From Pedobacter kyonggii (lineage in GTDB: Bacteria; Bacteroidota; Bacteroidia; Sphingobacteriales; Sphingobacteriaceae), in the NCBI RefSeq assembly GCF_004310665.1, contig NZ_SIXF01000016.1:62001-126000 (forward strand): a stretch of DNA of 64,000 nucleotides, given 5' to 3'. Below the pieces are notes generated by a model, which worked only from the letters and a program-made list of their open reading frames with translations, was not told the DNA's origin and ran no database searches. Shown in pieces: positions 8,779 to 17,569 of the stretch (the stretch's first letter is position 1; the number at the start of each line of letters is the position of its first letter). Position numbers and translations under genes: made by a program.

Positions 8779-9945
8779 ATGCCAAATAACGAAGATCATT
8801 TCTATTCCAATCTGCCCATTCATAAAATACCATTGCATCAATTATTGATTCAAAATCGATTATTTGAAAAAGTAGTTGCAAGCTGGTTTGTGATCATCAC
8901 TGATATCAAGCATTCAACAGTGGCTGTAAATTCGGGCCAACATGAAAATGTTAACCTTATCGCTACAGGAAGTATTGTTGCCGTACTCAATATTGCATTT
9001 AAGGCAAACATTTCGGTTCCATTCTTCTTTGGTGGCGATGGAGCCACTTTTATTGTTCCGCCCAGTATTGTAGAGGATGTGATGAAATCGCTGTTGAAAT
9101 ACAAGGATAATACCTTACGGAATTTTAACCTTGATTTAAGGACTGGGATTATGCCTGTAGAAGAAATTTACAAACAAGGCTATGCGCTTAACATTTGTAG
9201 ATTTAGTAGTGCTGAAACATTTTCTATCCCCATTGTTTTGGGCGATGGACTGGCTTATGCCGAACAAATTATCAAGGGAGAGAATTACCAGTTAGCCGGA
9301 CATGATACTGCAAGTGATGAAATCGATTTAAGTGGTATGCAATGCCGTTGGGATAAGATAGAACCACCCGAAAACAGTGATGAGGTGGTTACATTAATTG
9401 TTATAGCTTCAGAAATAGAGCAACAGGCAATAGCGTTCAGCAAAGTGATCCATCACCTTGATCAAATTTATGGAACACCCGAAAAGCGTCAGCCGATTTC
9501 AGTTTCTAAGCTGATTTTCAAGACAAGCTTCAATAATTTAGGGAAGGAGATGAAACACCGAATTGGAAAAATTAAATTTTTTGAACTGATTAAATCATGG
9601 CTCATCAATATTTATGGATATATCTATTTCCGTACGGAGCGGGGTAAAAAATACTTGAAACAGCTTGTAGAAATGTCGGATACGCTGGTGATAGATGGTA
9701 GAATAAATACTGTAATTACCGGAACTGCACAGCAGCGATTAATATTGCAGACAGAACTTAATCAGCTCGAAAAAAATGATGAAATTTTATATGCCCTTTA
9801 CGTTAGTGGCGAATCGATCATGTCTTGCTATGTTAGGGATCTGGAGGATGATCACATCCATTTCGTTGATGGAGCAGATGGGGGATACACTCAGGCCGCA
9901 GGAATACTTAAACAGAAAATACGCAATAAATTAAATGCCAGATGA
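8779..9945 (+). CDS. DUF3095-family protein (cyclase-like N-terminal motifs)
   Basis: The 388-residue product matches DUF3095. Near residues 38-46 it has WFVIITDIKHST and near 82-92 FFGGDGATFIVP. These two motifs resemble the metal-binding Asp strand and the G-G-D hairpin of class III nucleotidyl cyclases and GGDEF enzymes, so a nucleotide-related activity is possible (inference). The C-terminal half contains MSCYVRDLEDDHIHFVDGADGGYTQAA, characteristic of the family. No signal peptide or membrane span is seen. A sensor histidine kinase follows on the same strand after 109 bases, but no functional link is known. Confidence 0.8.
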   Translation: MPNNEDHFYSNLPIHKIPLHQLLIQNRLFEKVVASWFVIITDIKHSTVAVNSGQHENVNLIATGSIVAVLNIAFKANISVPFFFGGDGATFIVPPSIVEDVMKSLLKYKDNTLRNFNLDLRTGIMPVEEIYKQGYALNICRFSSAETFSIPIVLGDGLAYAEQIIKGENYQLAGHDTASDEIDLSGMQCRWDKIEPPENSDEVVTLIVIASEIEQQAIAFSKVIHHLDQIYGTPEKRQPISVSKLIFKTSFNNLGKEMKHRIGKIKFFELIKSWLINIYGYIYFRTERGKKYLKQLVEMSDTLVIDGRINTVITGTAQQRLILQTELNQLEKNDEILYALYVSGESIMSCYVRDLEDDHIHFVDGADGGYTQAAGILKQKIRNKLNAR

Positions 9946-10054
9946 TAAAAGGTAAATAATAACCAAACTTTTGTAAAGGCCACTTGTATGATACTTAGTA
10001 TAATTTGATTTATCATAAATATCAGCATAATCGGGTTTTAATTTTTAATTATAA

Positions 10055-11200
10055 ATGGAAAATTATTCAAGGGTTTTAAGTAATAATCAACTTTTAGAAG
10101 TTCTTTCCTTATCAAAAGATGCAACAGCCATATACACATCCGAGCATATTGTAATCGAAATGGCCAATGATGCCATGATTGCTTTTTGGGGAAAAGACCG
10201 CTCTATTATTGGTAAACCTTTAGAAGATGCTGTGCCAGAGTTAAAGGGCCAACCTTTTATTAATATGCTGAGAAATGTGCTGCTTACGGGAATTACAGAT
10301 AAAGGAGATGCTATTCCGGCTGAAACCCTAAGGGAGGGGAGGTTACAAACAGCTTATTATACTTACGAATACCGCGCCATTAAGGATGAAGCTGGAATAC
10401 CTTATTGTATTCTTCATACCGCAAGCGATGTTACTGATATGGTTAATGCGAAAAAAGCCATTAAAGAGACTGAACTGCAACGGGAAGCACTGGATCAGGA
10501 ACAGATGCTAATCAGTATAAAGGAAGAGCGGCAAAAGAATGATTTCATCAGTATGGTAAGCCACGAGTTAAAAACGCCTTTAACCTCCATTAGTGCTTAT
10601 GTTCAATTAATGCAGAGTAGGAGTTTAACAGATCTTTTTGTCGTAAATACTCTAGATAAAGTTCAAAAACAGATCCGGAAAATGAGTGCTATGATCACTT
10701 CTTTTTTAAATGTATCACGTTTAGAATCAGGAGAAATTCATTTGAGCCTATCTCATTTTGATCTTGATAAACTGGTTTGTGATATTGTTGAAGACCTAAG
10801 GTTGATTCATCCAATTAATGAGATTAATTTTGTAGAGGGAGAACCTAAATTAATATACGCAGATAAAGATAAAATTGGCTCTGTAATTTCAAATTTGATT
10901 AGCAATGCTGTAAAATATTCAGATCAGGGCAGTACTGTTTTTGTTCAATCAGAAGCCTTGGAAAATGAAGTACATGTTTCTGTAACAGATAACGGCATTG
11001 GTATCGAGGCTCATGATCTGGAGAAACTTTTTGATCGGTTTTATCGCGTAGAAAACCAGCAAACTAAAACCATTTCAGGTTTTGGAATTGGCTTATACCT
11101 AAGTGCTGAGATTATAAACTTACACAATGGTAAAATTTGGGCAGAAAGTAATTATGGCAACGGTTCAATATTTCACTTTTCGCTCCCTGTAAAGCGCTAA
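10055..11200 (+). CDS. Cytoplasmic PAS-domain sensor histidine kinase
   Basis: The 381-residue kinase has an N-terminal PAS domain (about 15-130), a short coiled linker, a HisKA dimerisation domain with the phospho-acceptor in SHELKTPL (His170), and a HATPase_c domain. N-box LISNAVKYS is near 281-289, the G1 box DNGIGI at 312-317 and the G2 box GFGIGLYLS at 342-350. No membrane span is present, so it senses a cytoplasmic or soluble signal through PAS. No response regulator is adjacent, making it an orphan kinase. A strong hairpin terminator follows. Confidence 0.93.
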   Translation: MENYSRVLSNNQLLEVLSLSKDATAIYTSEHIVIEMANDAMIAFWGKDRSIIGKPLEDAVPELKGQPFINMLRNVLLTGITDKGDAIPAETLREGRLQTAYYTYEYRAIKDEAGIPYCILHTASDVTDMVNAKKAIKETELQREALDQEQMLISIKEERQKNDFISMVSHELKTPLTSISAYVQLMQSRSLTDLFVVNTLDKVQKQIRKMSAMITSFLNVSRLESGEIHLSLSHFDLDKLVCDIVEDLRLIHPINEINFVEGEPKLIYADKDKIGSVISNLISNAVKYSDQGSTVFVQSEALENEVHVSVTDNGIGIEAHDLEKLFDRFYRVENQQTKTISGFGIGLYLSAEIINLHNGKIWAESNYGNGSIFHFSLPVKR

Positions 11201-11277
11201 TCTCGTATGATTACAGCAGTAGAAGTTTCTGGGTTAGTTTAAGAAAAAGTAAAAGACTGGATAACAGGTTAAGATAA

Positions 11278-11347
11278 ATCGTCATTTCGACTGGGGCATA
11301 TTCCCAAAGTTGGAATACTGCGGTCGAAATGACGATCGATTTTTTTT
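11278..11347 (+). terminator. Long-stem terminator built from a dispersed palindromic repeat
   Basis: Perfect 14-bp arms at 11278-11291 and 11323-11336 enclose a 31-base loop with its own partial pairing. Eight T at 11340-11347 follow, overlapping the stop codon of the convergent aldo/keto reductase gene. The arm (ATCGTCATTTCGAC) belongs to the GTCAT-type repeat group seen elsewhere in the window. Confidence 0.8.
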
Positions 11348-12335
11348 AACTTAAAATTTCATCAATTAGTTTTACTTCAGTATCACTAAATTTTATATTA
11401 TCCAAAGCTTTAATTGAATCTGTAATCTGTTCTGGTTTACTCGCACCTATCAATACCGTGGTAATTCTTTCGTCTTTCAGTATCCACGATAAAGCCATAT
11501 GTGCTAATTTTTGTCCACGCGATTTGGCAACATCATTTAGTTTGGCAATCACCGCTAATTTCTCCGGCGTAATATTGCTTTCTTTCAGGAAAATACCACT
11601 GGTGGCAACTCTCGAATCGGAAGGAATGCCGTGTAAATATTTATCTGTAAGTAAACCTTGTGCCAGTGGCGAAAATGGAATACAACCGACACCATTTTGT
11701 TCCAAAACATCAAGTAAACCATCTTCTACCCAACGTTCGAACATCGAATATTTAGGCTGGTGGATTAAACATGGCGTACCGTTATCTTTTAAAATCTTGA
11801 TGGCTTTTGCGGCTTCATCTGCTTTATAATTTGAAATACCAACATACAAAGCTTTTCCCTGTTGAACCAAGAGACTTAAGGCACCCATGGTTTCTTCAAG
11901 CGGAGTTTCAGGATCTGGACGATGGTGATAAAAAATATCAACATAATCCAGTTTCATACGTTTTAAGCCCTGATCTAAACTAGAAACCAGGTATTTTTTC
12001 GAGCCCCAGTCACCATAAGGACCATCCCACATGGTATATCCGGCTTTGCTTGAAATAATCATTTCATCGCGATAACCCCTAAAATCTTCATGAAGGATTT
12101 TTCCGAAAACTTCTTCAGCCGACCCCGGAGGCGGTCCATAATTATTTGCTAAATCGAAGTGGGTAATGCCATTGTTAAAAGCGGTGTAGATTAGGTTTTT
12201 GCTGTTTTCAAAAACGTTTACATGTCCGAAATTATGCCATAAACCCAACGATATTGCAGGCAATTTTATGCCACTGTTCCCGCAACGGCGATATAGCATT
12301 TTGTCGTAACGATCTGTTGAAATGATTTGATTCAT
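11346..12335 (-). CDS. Aldo/keto reductase, YghZ/GAP-reductase-like
   Basis: The 329-residue NADPH-dependent oxidoreductase has a TIM-barrel AKR fold. The catalytic tetrad is readable: Asp in HFDLANNYGPP (with Tyr), Lys in ISSKAGYTMWDGPYGDWGSKKYL, and His in IFYHHRPDP. The GPYGDWGS insert and the sequence YRRCGNSGIKLP at the start are typical of the YghZ (L-glyceraldehyde-3-phosphate/methylglyoxal reductase) and Kv-beta-like group (AKR14). The true substrate could be any small aldehyde. It is a single gene, convergent with the histidine kinase, and its upstream region opens onto a 369-base AT-rich gap shared with a divergent aldose epimerase. Confidence 0.9.
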   Translation of the reverse strand: MNQIISTDRYDKMLYRRCGNSGIKLPAISLGLWHNFGHVNVFENSKNLIYTAFNNGITHFDLANNYGPPPGSAEEVFGKILHEDFRGYRDEMIISSKAGYTMWDGPYGDWGSKKYLVSSLDQGLKRMKLDYVDIFYHHRPDPETPLEETMGALSLLVQQGKALYVGISNYKADEAAKAIKILKDNGTPCLIHQPKYSMFERWVEDGLLDVLEQNGVGCIPFSPLAQGLLTDKYLHGIPSDSRVATSGIFLKESNITPEKLAVIAKLNDVAKSRGQKLAHMALSWILKDERITTVLIGASKPEQITDSIKALDNIKFSDTEVKLIDEILS

Positions 12336-12704
12336 ATTTGGGATTTGATTGCCGCAATAATAATCAGTTTTAGCGGATTTTAATTGGTATTAGGTGAATA
12401 TTATCTTCAAATAAGTAAAAAGGCTGAAAGTTCAATTTAGCTATATAATAATCGTCATATCGAATTTAACATCTTGAATTAGATAGTTATCGAATCAAGA
12501 AGACGAGAAAAATAAATCAATGATTTTTAATTGTTCAACATTTTGTTATCACCGTTTCTACAAATCGTATCATTACTGGTGTTTAAAGTGAAAATTCTTT
12601 AATATGTGCATTTTTGATTATCCTAAATCGTTTTATTTATAAAGTTAAGTCATATATTTATATTTTGAAACTTAATTGAAAATCTAAACCAAGTATTCCA
12701 TTTT
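12336..12704. promoter_or_regulatory. AT-rich divergent intergenic region
   Basis: This stretch separates the divergent aldo/keto reductase and aldose epimerase genes, so it must hold both promoters. It is very AT-rich, and no open frame or strong hairpin was seen. TATATTTTGAAA at about 12659-12670 is close to the Bacteroidota -7 element (TAnnTTTG) and could serve the epimerase gene, but the -33 element is unclear. Confidence 0.35.
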
Positions 12705-13877
12705 ATGAAATTACACTCATTAACGAGCCTCGGTATGCTAGCTGTAATCGGCTTTGCATCTTGTCAGTCCGGAACCAAAAAATCTTCATCAGCTGATAGT
12801 TTAAAAAGCGACTCAGTAGCAGTTGTAAAACTTGTGGCCGATTCTTTTAAAAAGGAAATTGATGGTAAACAAACAGCATTGTACACTTTAAAGAATAAGA
12901 ACAACGTGGAGGCTATTTTTACCAATTATGGTGGGCGCCTGGTTAGCTTGTTGGTACCCAATAAAGATGGTAAGTTAGTTGATGTGGTAGTGGGTTTTAA
13001 AAGTGTTAGCGATTACGAAAAATCAACTGAACCCTATTTTGGCGCAACTATTGGCCGATATGGCAACCGCATAGCGAAGGGTAAATTTGCGCTTGAAGGT
13101 AAAACCTATTCGTTGTTTACCAATAACGGACAGAACACTCTTCATGGCGGAAAAAAAGGCTACCAATATGTTGTTTGGGATGCTACACAGCCAAGTACCC
13201 ATACCTTGGTGCTTCATTACTTATCAAAAGACGGCGACGAAAATTTTCCAGGCAATTTAGATGTTAAGGTAACTTATACCTTAACGGATGATAATGAACT
13301 GAAAATGGACTACGAAGCTAAAACCGATAAAACCACTATCGTAAATTTAACAAACCACGCATTCTTTAATTTAAATGGTGATGGAAGCGGTGATATTTTG
13401 GACCACGAGGTGCAGATTTATGCGGATGAGTACACGCCTGTTGATTCTACTTTGATCCCGACAGGGAAAATTGAAAAGGTTAAGGGAACGCCGTTTGATT
13501 TTACCAAAGCAACTACTATTGGTGCGCGTATAAATGATAAAAACGAACAGTTAACTTTCGGGAAAGGTTATGATCATAACTACGTGCTAAATAAAACCAA
13601 AGCTATGGGCATGTTCCATGCGGCTACGGTTAAAGGAGATAAGTCGGGCATAATGATGGATATTTATACGCAGGAGCCAGGCCTGCAATTTTATAGCGGC
13701 AACTTTATGCAAAGTAAAAATACTTTTAAAACTGGTGCTAAAGATGATTTTAGAACAGCAATTGCATTAGAAACACAGCATTTTCCAGATTCACCAAATC
13801 AACCTACTTTTCCGTCAACGGTTTTAAAGCCTGGACAGGTGTATAAAACAAGCTCGGTATATAAATTCACCAAATAA
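12705..13877 (+). CDS. galM: Aldose 1-epimerase (mutarotase), lipoprotein form
   Basis: The 390-residue protein interconverts alpha and beta anomers of aldoses such as galactose and glucose. It has a lipoprotein signal with Cys20 (GFASC-Q), then a Ser/Asp-rich linker and a full galactose-mutarotase beta-sandwich. Visible conserved parts include YGGRLVSLLVPN, TIGRYGNRIAKG, NLTNHAFFNLNG (catalytic His) and ALETQHFPDSPN (catalytic Glu) near residue 362. The membrane anchor places it in the periplasm or at the outer membrane, common among Bacteroidota that process glycans outside the cytoplasm. It converges on a HAD phosphatase that could handle sugar phosphates, sharing a bidirectional terminator. 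Confidence 0.93.
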   Translation: MKLHSLTSLGMLAVIGFASCQSGTKKSSSADSLKSDSVAVVKLVADSFKKEIDGKQTALYTLKNKNNVEAIFTNYGGRLVSLLVPNKDGKLVDVVVGFKSVSDYEKSTEPYFGATIGRYGNRIAKGKFALEGKTYSLFTNNGQNTLHGGKKGYQYVVWDATQPSTHTLVLHYLSKDGDENFPGNLDVKVTYTLTDDNELKMDYEAKTDKTTIVNLTNHAFFNLNGDGSGDILDHEVQIYADEYTPVDSTLIPTGKIEKVKGTPFDFTKATTIGARINDKNEQLTFGKGYDHNYVLNKTKAMGMFHAATVKGDKSGIMMDIYTQEPGLQFYSGNFMQSKNTFKTGAKDDFRTAIALETQHFPDSPNQPTFPSTVLKPGQVYKTSSVYKFTK

Positions 13878-13915
13878 TCGTTTCGGTGATCTCTGTATCC
13901 CAACAATGATAAAAT

Positions 13916-13947
13916 AAAAACGGCCTGTAGAAATGCAGGTCGTTTTT
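13916..13947. terminator. Bidirectional terminator between galM and the HAD gene
   Basis: Arms 13916-13927 and 13936-13947 pair over 12 bp with one G-U and an 8-base loop. The arms begin with A5 and end with T5, so the hairpin works on either strand and serves both convergent genes. Confidence 0.85.
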
Positions 13948-13949
13948 AT

Positions 13950-14615
13950 TTAGAAAAGTTCTTGTAAAACTGGATCTGTATAGTCTTCTATAAAGGCAAT
14001 AATGTTGTCGTAAGCCGCAAATTCTTCTTTAGTATGCATGGTTGTTAGCACAATGCATCTCATCCCGGCATGCTGTGCTGCTTCAACACCTTTTGGTGCA
14101 TCTTCAAAAACTATGCATTCGCTGGCTGCAACGCCTAAAATTTCAGCCCCTTTGGTAAAAGTTTCCGGATCGGGTTTACTATTTACCACATCTTCGGCAC
14201 TTACTATGGCTTTAAAATAGGAACGGATATTTAAATTATCGAGTACAAAATTAATATTGAAGGGAATAGCAGCAGAGCCAATTGCCATTTGAATGCCTGA
14301 TTGTTTTGCTTTTTCTAAAAAATCGCCTAAACCTACTATTAACGTTAAATGTTTTTTATAAGCAGCTTGATATCTATGCTCTTTTTCGATAGAAATCTGA
14401 TCAATCTGTTCCTGAGAGAAATGACCAATACCAAAAACACGTTCTAACAGATCTTGGTTTTTACCGTACATCTGTTTTTTAACCGCATCGAAGCTAATAC
14501 TTGCTCCTAAATCTTTTGTAAGTATGTTATGCCAGGCATGATTGTGGAAAGCCATATCATTAATCATGGTTCCATTAAGATCGAAAAGAAAAGCTTTGGG
14601 TTTATTATTCGTCAT
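13950..14615 (-). CDS. HAD-superfamily phosphatase/phosphoglucomutase-like hydrolase
   Basis: The 221-residue protein is a HAD subfamily IA enzyme with a helical cap, like beta-phosphoglucomutase and sugar phosphatases. Motif I is FLFDLNGT at residues 9-16, with nucleophile Asp12. The usual second Asp (general acid/base) is Asn14. Motif II is in MAIGSAA, motif III Lys in NSKPDPE, and motif IV in VFEDAPKG. The cap contains Gly- and His-rich segments typical of the beta-PGM group. The Asn substitution would be expected to weaken classic phosphohydrolase chemistry, though this variant occurs in some natural families. It faces galM, suggesting a sugar-related role (inference). Confidence 0.85.
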   Translation of the reverse strand: MTNNKPKAFLFDLNGTMINDMAFHNHAWHNILTKDLGASISFDAVKKQMYGKNQDLLERVFGIGHFSQEQIDQISIEKEHRYQAAYKKHLTLIVGLGDFLEKAKQSGIQMAIGSAAIPFNINFVLDNLNIRSYFKAIVSAEDVVNSKPDPETFTKGAEILGVAASECIVFEDAPKGVEAAQHAGMRCIVLTTMHTKEEFAAYDNIIAFIEDYTDPVLQELF

Positions 14616-14835
14616 GGCGGCAAAATTATCAGATTTTTTTATGATTAAGTTAAAATATAGTTATCAAAGCGAAAATTTAATATATAATTTATTCCTTAAA
14701 GTGGTGCCGAAAACAGATGATGTGAAAAATAAATTTCCACAACTGTAATTTTTTGGCTGTTGTACTCGTTTTCATATTTGGAAATCCGGTATTCAAGCAA
14801 TAGCTTGCATCGTTTTAAAATCCAGGATAAATATT

Positions 14836-15432
14836 ATGATTGCTGCCCATCATGAAAGTGATCCCCTTATTAAGTATTTAAATGAGCTGCAGCCCTTAAG
14901 AAAAGAAATAATTGAGCGGATAAAAACCGAGACATTCAAAATCTTTGTGCGTAAGAATGAGATTTTGCCTAACCTTAGTGAGATTAGTGGCGATTGTTTG
15001 TTTTTTATTGTTAAAGGCTTAGTGCGGGCATTTGTAATGGATGAAGGAAAAGATATTACCGCCTGGTTAACAGACGAAAATCACTTTATTGGTAGTATTC
15101 GAAATCCGGGAACGCTTATCCCAACTTATCAGGAACAGTATCAGGCACTGGAAGATTCAGAACTGCTTATACTTCCATATCGTTTAATTGACGACATATA
15201 TGCACAGTTTCCCGAAACCAATATTTTGGCTAGAAAATTATTGGCCATACATTACCATATGTCGCAAGAGCGATCTATTTTATCACGAATCCCTTCGGCT
15301 GAAATCAGGTATAAACAGTTTAAAATCGGGTATCCTACTATAAAGTCTAGGGTTCCTCTAAAATTTTTGGCCAGCTACCTGGGGATGCGAATCGAAACTT
15401 TAAGCAGGATCAGAAAGAAAGAAAAGGGTTAA
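14836..15432 (+). CDS. Crp/Fnr-family transcription regulator
   Basis: The 198-residue protein has a cyclic-nucleotide-binding-like beta barrel (about residues 20-120; GDCLFFIVKGLVRAFVMDEGKDITAW) and a long dimer helix. The C-terminal region VPLKFLASYLGMRIETLSRIRKK has the Crp-type recognition-helix pattern. The phosphate-binding signature of true cAMP receptors is not evident, as is usual for Bacteroidota members of this family. Target genes are unknown. Its stop overlaps that of the convergent PAP2 gene by 4 bases. Confidence 0.88.
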   Translation: MIAAHHESDPLIKYLNELQPLRKEIIERIKTETFKIFVRKNEILPNLSEISGDCLFFIVKGLVRAFVMDEGKDITAWLTDENHFIGSIRNPGTLIPTYQEQYQALEDSELLILPYRLIDDIYAQFPETNILARKLLAIHYHMSQERSILSRIPSAEIRYKQFKIGYPTIKSRVPLKFLASYLGMRIETLSRIRKKEKG

Positions 15433-16085
15433 TTTGCCTTCTTTTTGAAGTAAAAATAGCAAAGCGGGAAAAGGCAAATTAAGCCTAACAGAAAACCACC
15501 AACTGTATCGGTAAACCAATGTGCACCCAAGTAAATTCTGGACGGGGCAATGGTGATCATCAAAAATGCTGATAAATAAGTCACTATATTTCTGGTTAAT
15601 TTCGGCACGTCTTTCAAAGTATTCATCAAAATAATTAAGAAGCCAAAAAAGAGGGTATAAGAAAGTACATGCCCGCTGGGATAGCTCTGAAACCGGTTTA
15701 CTTCCACTAGTCGTACATAAAATGCAGTAGGGCGTGGGCGGTTAATCACATTTTTGATACCCAGGATAATTAATCCAGACAATAGTACCGTTGAAACGAA
15801 TGGGCCTTCGCGTTTATACTTCTGCTGATAAAATATGATAGCCACCACTACTACCGAAAGTAATGAATAAGGGAGTTCGCCAAAAAAACTGATCGCCAAC
15901 ATCAATTTATCCAACCAATCTGTATGGTATTGCTGAATAAACAACGAAGTTTTAATGTCAAAATCTAGTATGGGGTGCTGCGCAATGAAAAAACTTAAAC
16001 AAGTAAATGCAGCAATCAGTAAAATAAGTATAAAAATTAGCGTATTGCGTTTTAAAAGCATAGGTATAGGTTGATCAAAAACCAA
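15429..16085 (-). CDS. Membrane phosphatase of the PAP2 family
   Basis: The 218-residue integral membrane protein has about six hydrophobic spans. The three phosphatase signatures are intact: KNVINRPRP (KX6RP), YPSGH with the catalytic His, and SRIYLGAHWFTD (SRxxxxxHxxxD, second catalytic His). The family dephosphorylates lipid phosphates such as phosphatidic acid, undecaprenyl diphosphate or phosphatidylglycerophosphate. Which lipid is used here is not evident. It is a lone gene on the minus strand. Confidence 0.9.
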   Translation of the reverse strand: MVFDQPIPMLLKRNTLIFILILLIAAFTCLSFFIAQHPILDFDIKTSLFIQQYHTDWLDKLMLAISFFGELPYSLLSVVVVAIIFYQQKYKREGPFVSTVLLSGLIILGIKNVINRPRPTAFYVRLVEVNRFQSYPSGHVLSYTLFFGFLIILMNTLKDVPKLTRNIVTYLSAFLMITIAPSRIYLGAHWFTDTVGGFLLGLICLFPLCYFYFKKKAN

Positions 16086-16516
16086 AACTATGGATTTTAT
16101 ACCAATAGATGCAAAAAGTTTCAGCTTTTTAGAAATGGATGCGATTGAGGAACATAATCTATGAAAGTCTAAATTTAAGTATAAGAAAAACTACAAGACC
16201 AAAAATATTCATCAAGGAAATAAAACGATTCATCAAGGAAATATGCCTGTCTGTATAATCCGCTATGATATATTGAAATGATTTTCAATATTCGAATCAG
16301 ATAATAAGGATATCTATGCTTACGAGGTTGGCAGGATTAATTTCCTGCCGACTGAAGAAGCACTCCATTCGACAATTTATTCAAAAATTATACGTTTTGT
16401 ATTAACGCTCCAGCCGAAGCCCCTCCTTTAAATGAGGAGGTGCTTAGGTTGATTAATACCACCCTTCTGTCGGCAATTTTTTAAACAATTTATACTTATT
16501 ATTGGTTTTCTTTGGT
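16086..16516. other. 431-base non-coding gap with nested inverted repeats
   Basis: This is the shared upstream region of the divergent PAP2 and Vsr-like genes. An outer inverted repeat TGCCGACTGAAG (16346-16357) pairs with 16464-16475 with one mismatch. An inner one, 16417-16427 with 16435-16445, pairs 10 of 11 bases. The 130-base unit resembles a small palindromic or MITE-like element. No open frame of note is present. Confidence 0.45.
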
Positions 16517-17017
16517 ATGGAGTCTAAACCATATAAAGATGAGGATATTAAAGTGCCCCGCTTTGAAGAAAGCGCTGGTTTTTACACCACCGCACAGCGG
16601 AGTAAGAACATGTCTAAAATTAGGGCAAAAAATAGCCTGGCTGAGTTGAGACTACGCAAGGCGCTCTGGGGCAAACATGTTAGGTTCAGAATCCATCCTA
16701 AAAATTTTCCTGGAAAACCCGATCTGATTATCAATAAGTATAGGCTCGCCATATTTGTAGACGGCGATTTTTGGCATGGTTACAAATGGGATGAAAAGAA
16801 ATCAGCTTTAAAAACAAATTCGGGTTTTTGGATCCCGAAGATTGAACGAAATATGCAACGTGATAAACATATTAACCAATTGCTACATGCTCAGGGTTAT
16901 ACCGTAATGCGGTTTTGGGAACACGAGGTACAGGAAAGTTTAACAGCATGTGTTAATCAGGTTTTACTTTATATCGAGGCGGCTAAAGCGGCAATAATTC
17001 CGCAGTTTGATGATTAG
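16517..17017 (+). CDS. Vsr-like very-short-patch-repair endonuclease
   Basis: The 166-residue product is a DNA mismatch endonuclease of the Vsr/PD-(D/E)xK type, which nicks at T:G mismatches from deamination of 5-methylcytosine. It has RSKNMSKIRAKNSLAELRLRKAL, PGKPDLIINKYRLAIFVDGDFWHGYKW (catalytic Asp region) and MQRDKHINQLLHAQGYTVMRFWEHEV. The ATG at 16517 is preferred over an earlier in-frame TTG at 16502, because it sits next to the family's usual N-terminus. The position usually Cys in VDGCFWH is Asp here. No cytosine methyltransferase gene lies in the window, so it is an orphan. Confidence 0.87.
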   Translation: MESKPYKDEDIKVPRFEESAGFYTTAQRSKNMSKIRAKNSLAELRLRKALWGKHVRFRIHPKNFPGKPDLIINKYRLAIFVDGDFWHGYKWDEKKSALKTNSGFWIPKIERNMQRDKHINQLLHAQGYTVMRFWEHEVQESLTACVNQVLLYIEAAKAAIIPQFDD

Positions 17018-17021
17018 GCTG

Positions 17022-17372
17022 TTATTTTACGGTAATCTGCTTCGGATCGGTAACTAAAATCTGTTTTTTACCTTTGTAATCTGATATAATTCCGGTAACA
17101 CAGATTTTATTTCCCATAAACATGCTCGAAGGCTCTGAAGAGAATTTACGCTCATCTCCTTTATTGATAACTACAGTGATTAGCTCTTTTGGATAGGCAC
17201 CACCTAAATTAATTAAAATTAATTTGTCTAAAGCTTTTGCACTATACACGGAATCGCAAATGGTTACATTTTTACCGATATGTTGAGCGGCATCTTTGGC
17301 TAATACCAGCGTTTGGCTCTTTGTATAAAATGCAGAAGAAATTAGCAACAACAGGAGAGATAATTTTTTCAT
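17022..17372 (-). CDS. Secreted OB-fold-like protein
   Basis: The 116-residue product has an 18-20 residue signal peptide (MKKLSLLLLLISSAFYTKSQ) and a beta-rich body. HIGKNVTICDSVYSAK, LILINLGGAYPKELITVVI and GNKICVTGIISDYKGKKQILVTDP match the pattern of small periplasmic OB-fold domains, where G-x-V-x-x-x-G-x-I...G...I.V marks the last strands. Such domains may bind nucleic acid, oligosaccharide or metal; no ligand is evident. Its stop is 4 bases from the convergent Vsr gene. Confidence 0.7.
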   Translation of the reverse strand: MKKLSLLLLLISSAFYTKSQTLVLAKDAAQHIGKNVTICDSVYSAKALDKLILINLGGAYPKELITVVINKGDERKFSSEPSSMFMGNKICVTGIISDYKGKKQILVTDPKQITVK

Positions 17373-17569
17373 AGATGGGATGATTTAAATGAAAAGTTAA
17401 TAACGCCAAAAGCATTAGTTTAGCCTTTCAAAGGTAAGCTGAATTTCATGAAAATCAATAAATAAGATCAAACAAGCACAAATATTACATGAATTAGATT
17501 TTATGTTGAGCTAAAAATTTTCTAAATTGTAAAGTAAATATTGCTGGCCAAATATTTCTTCACGTTTAT

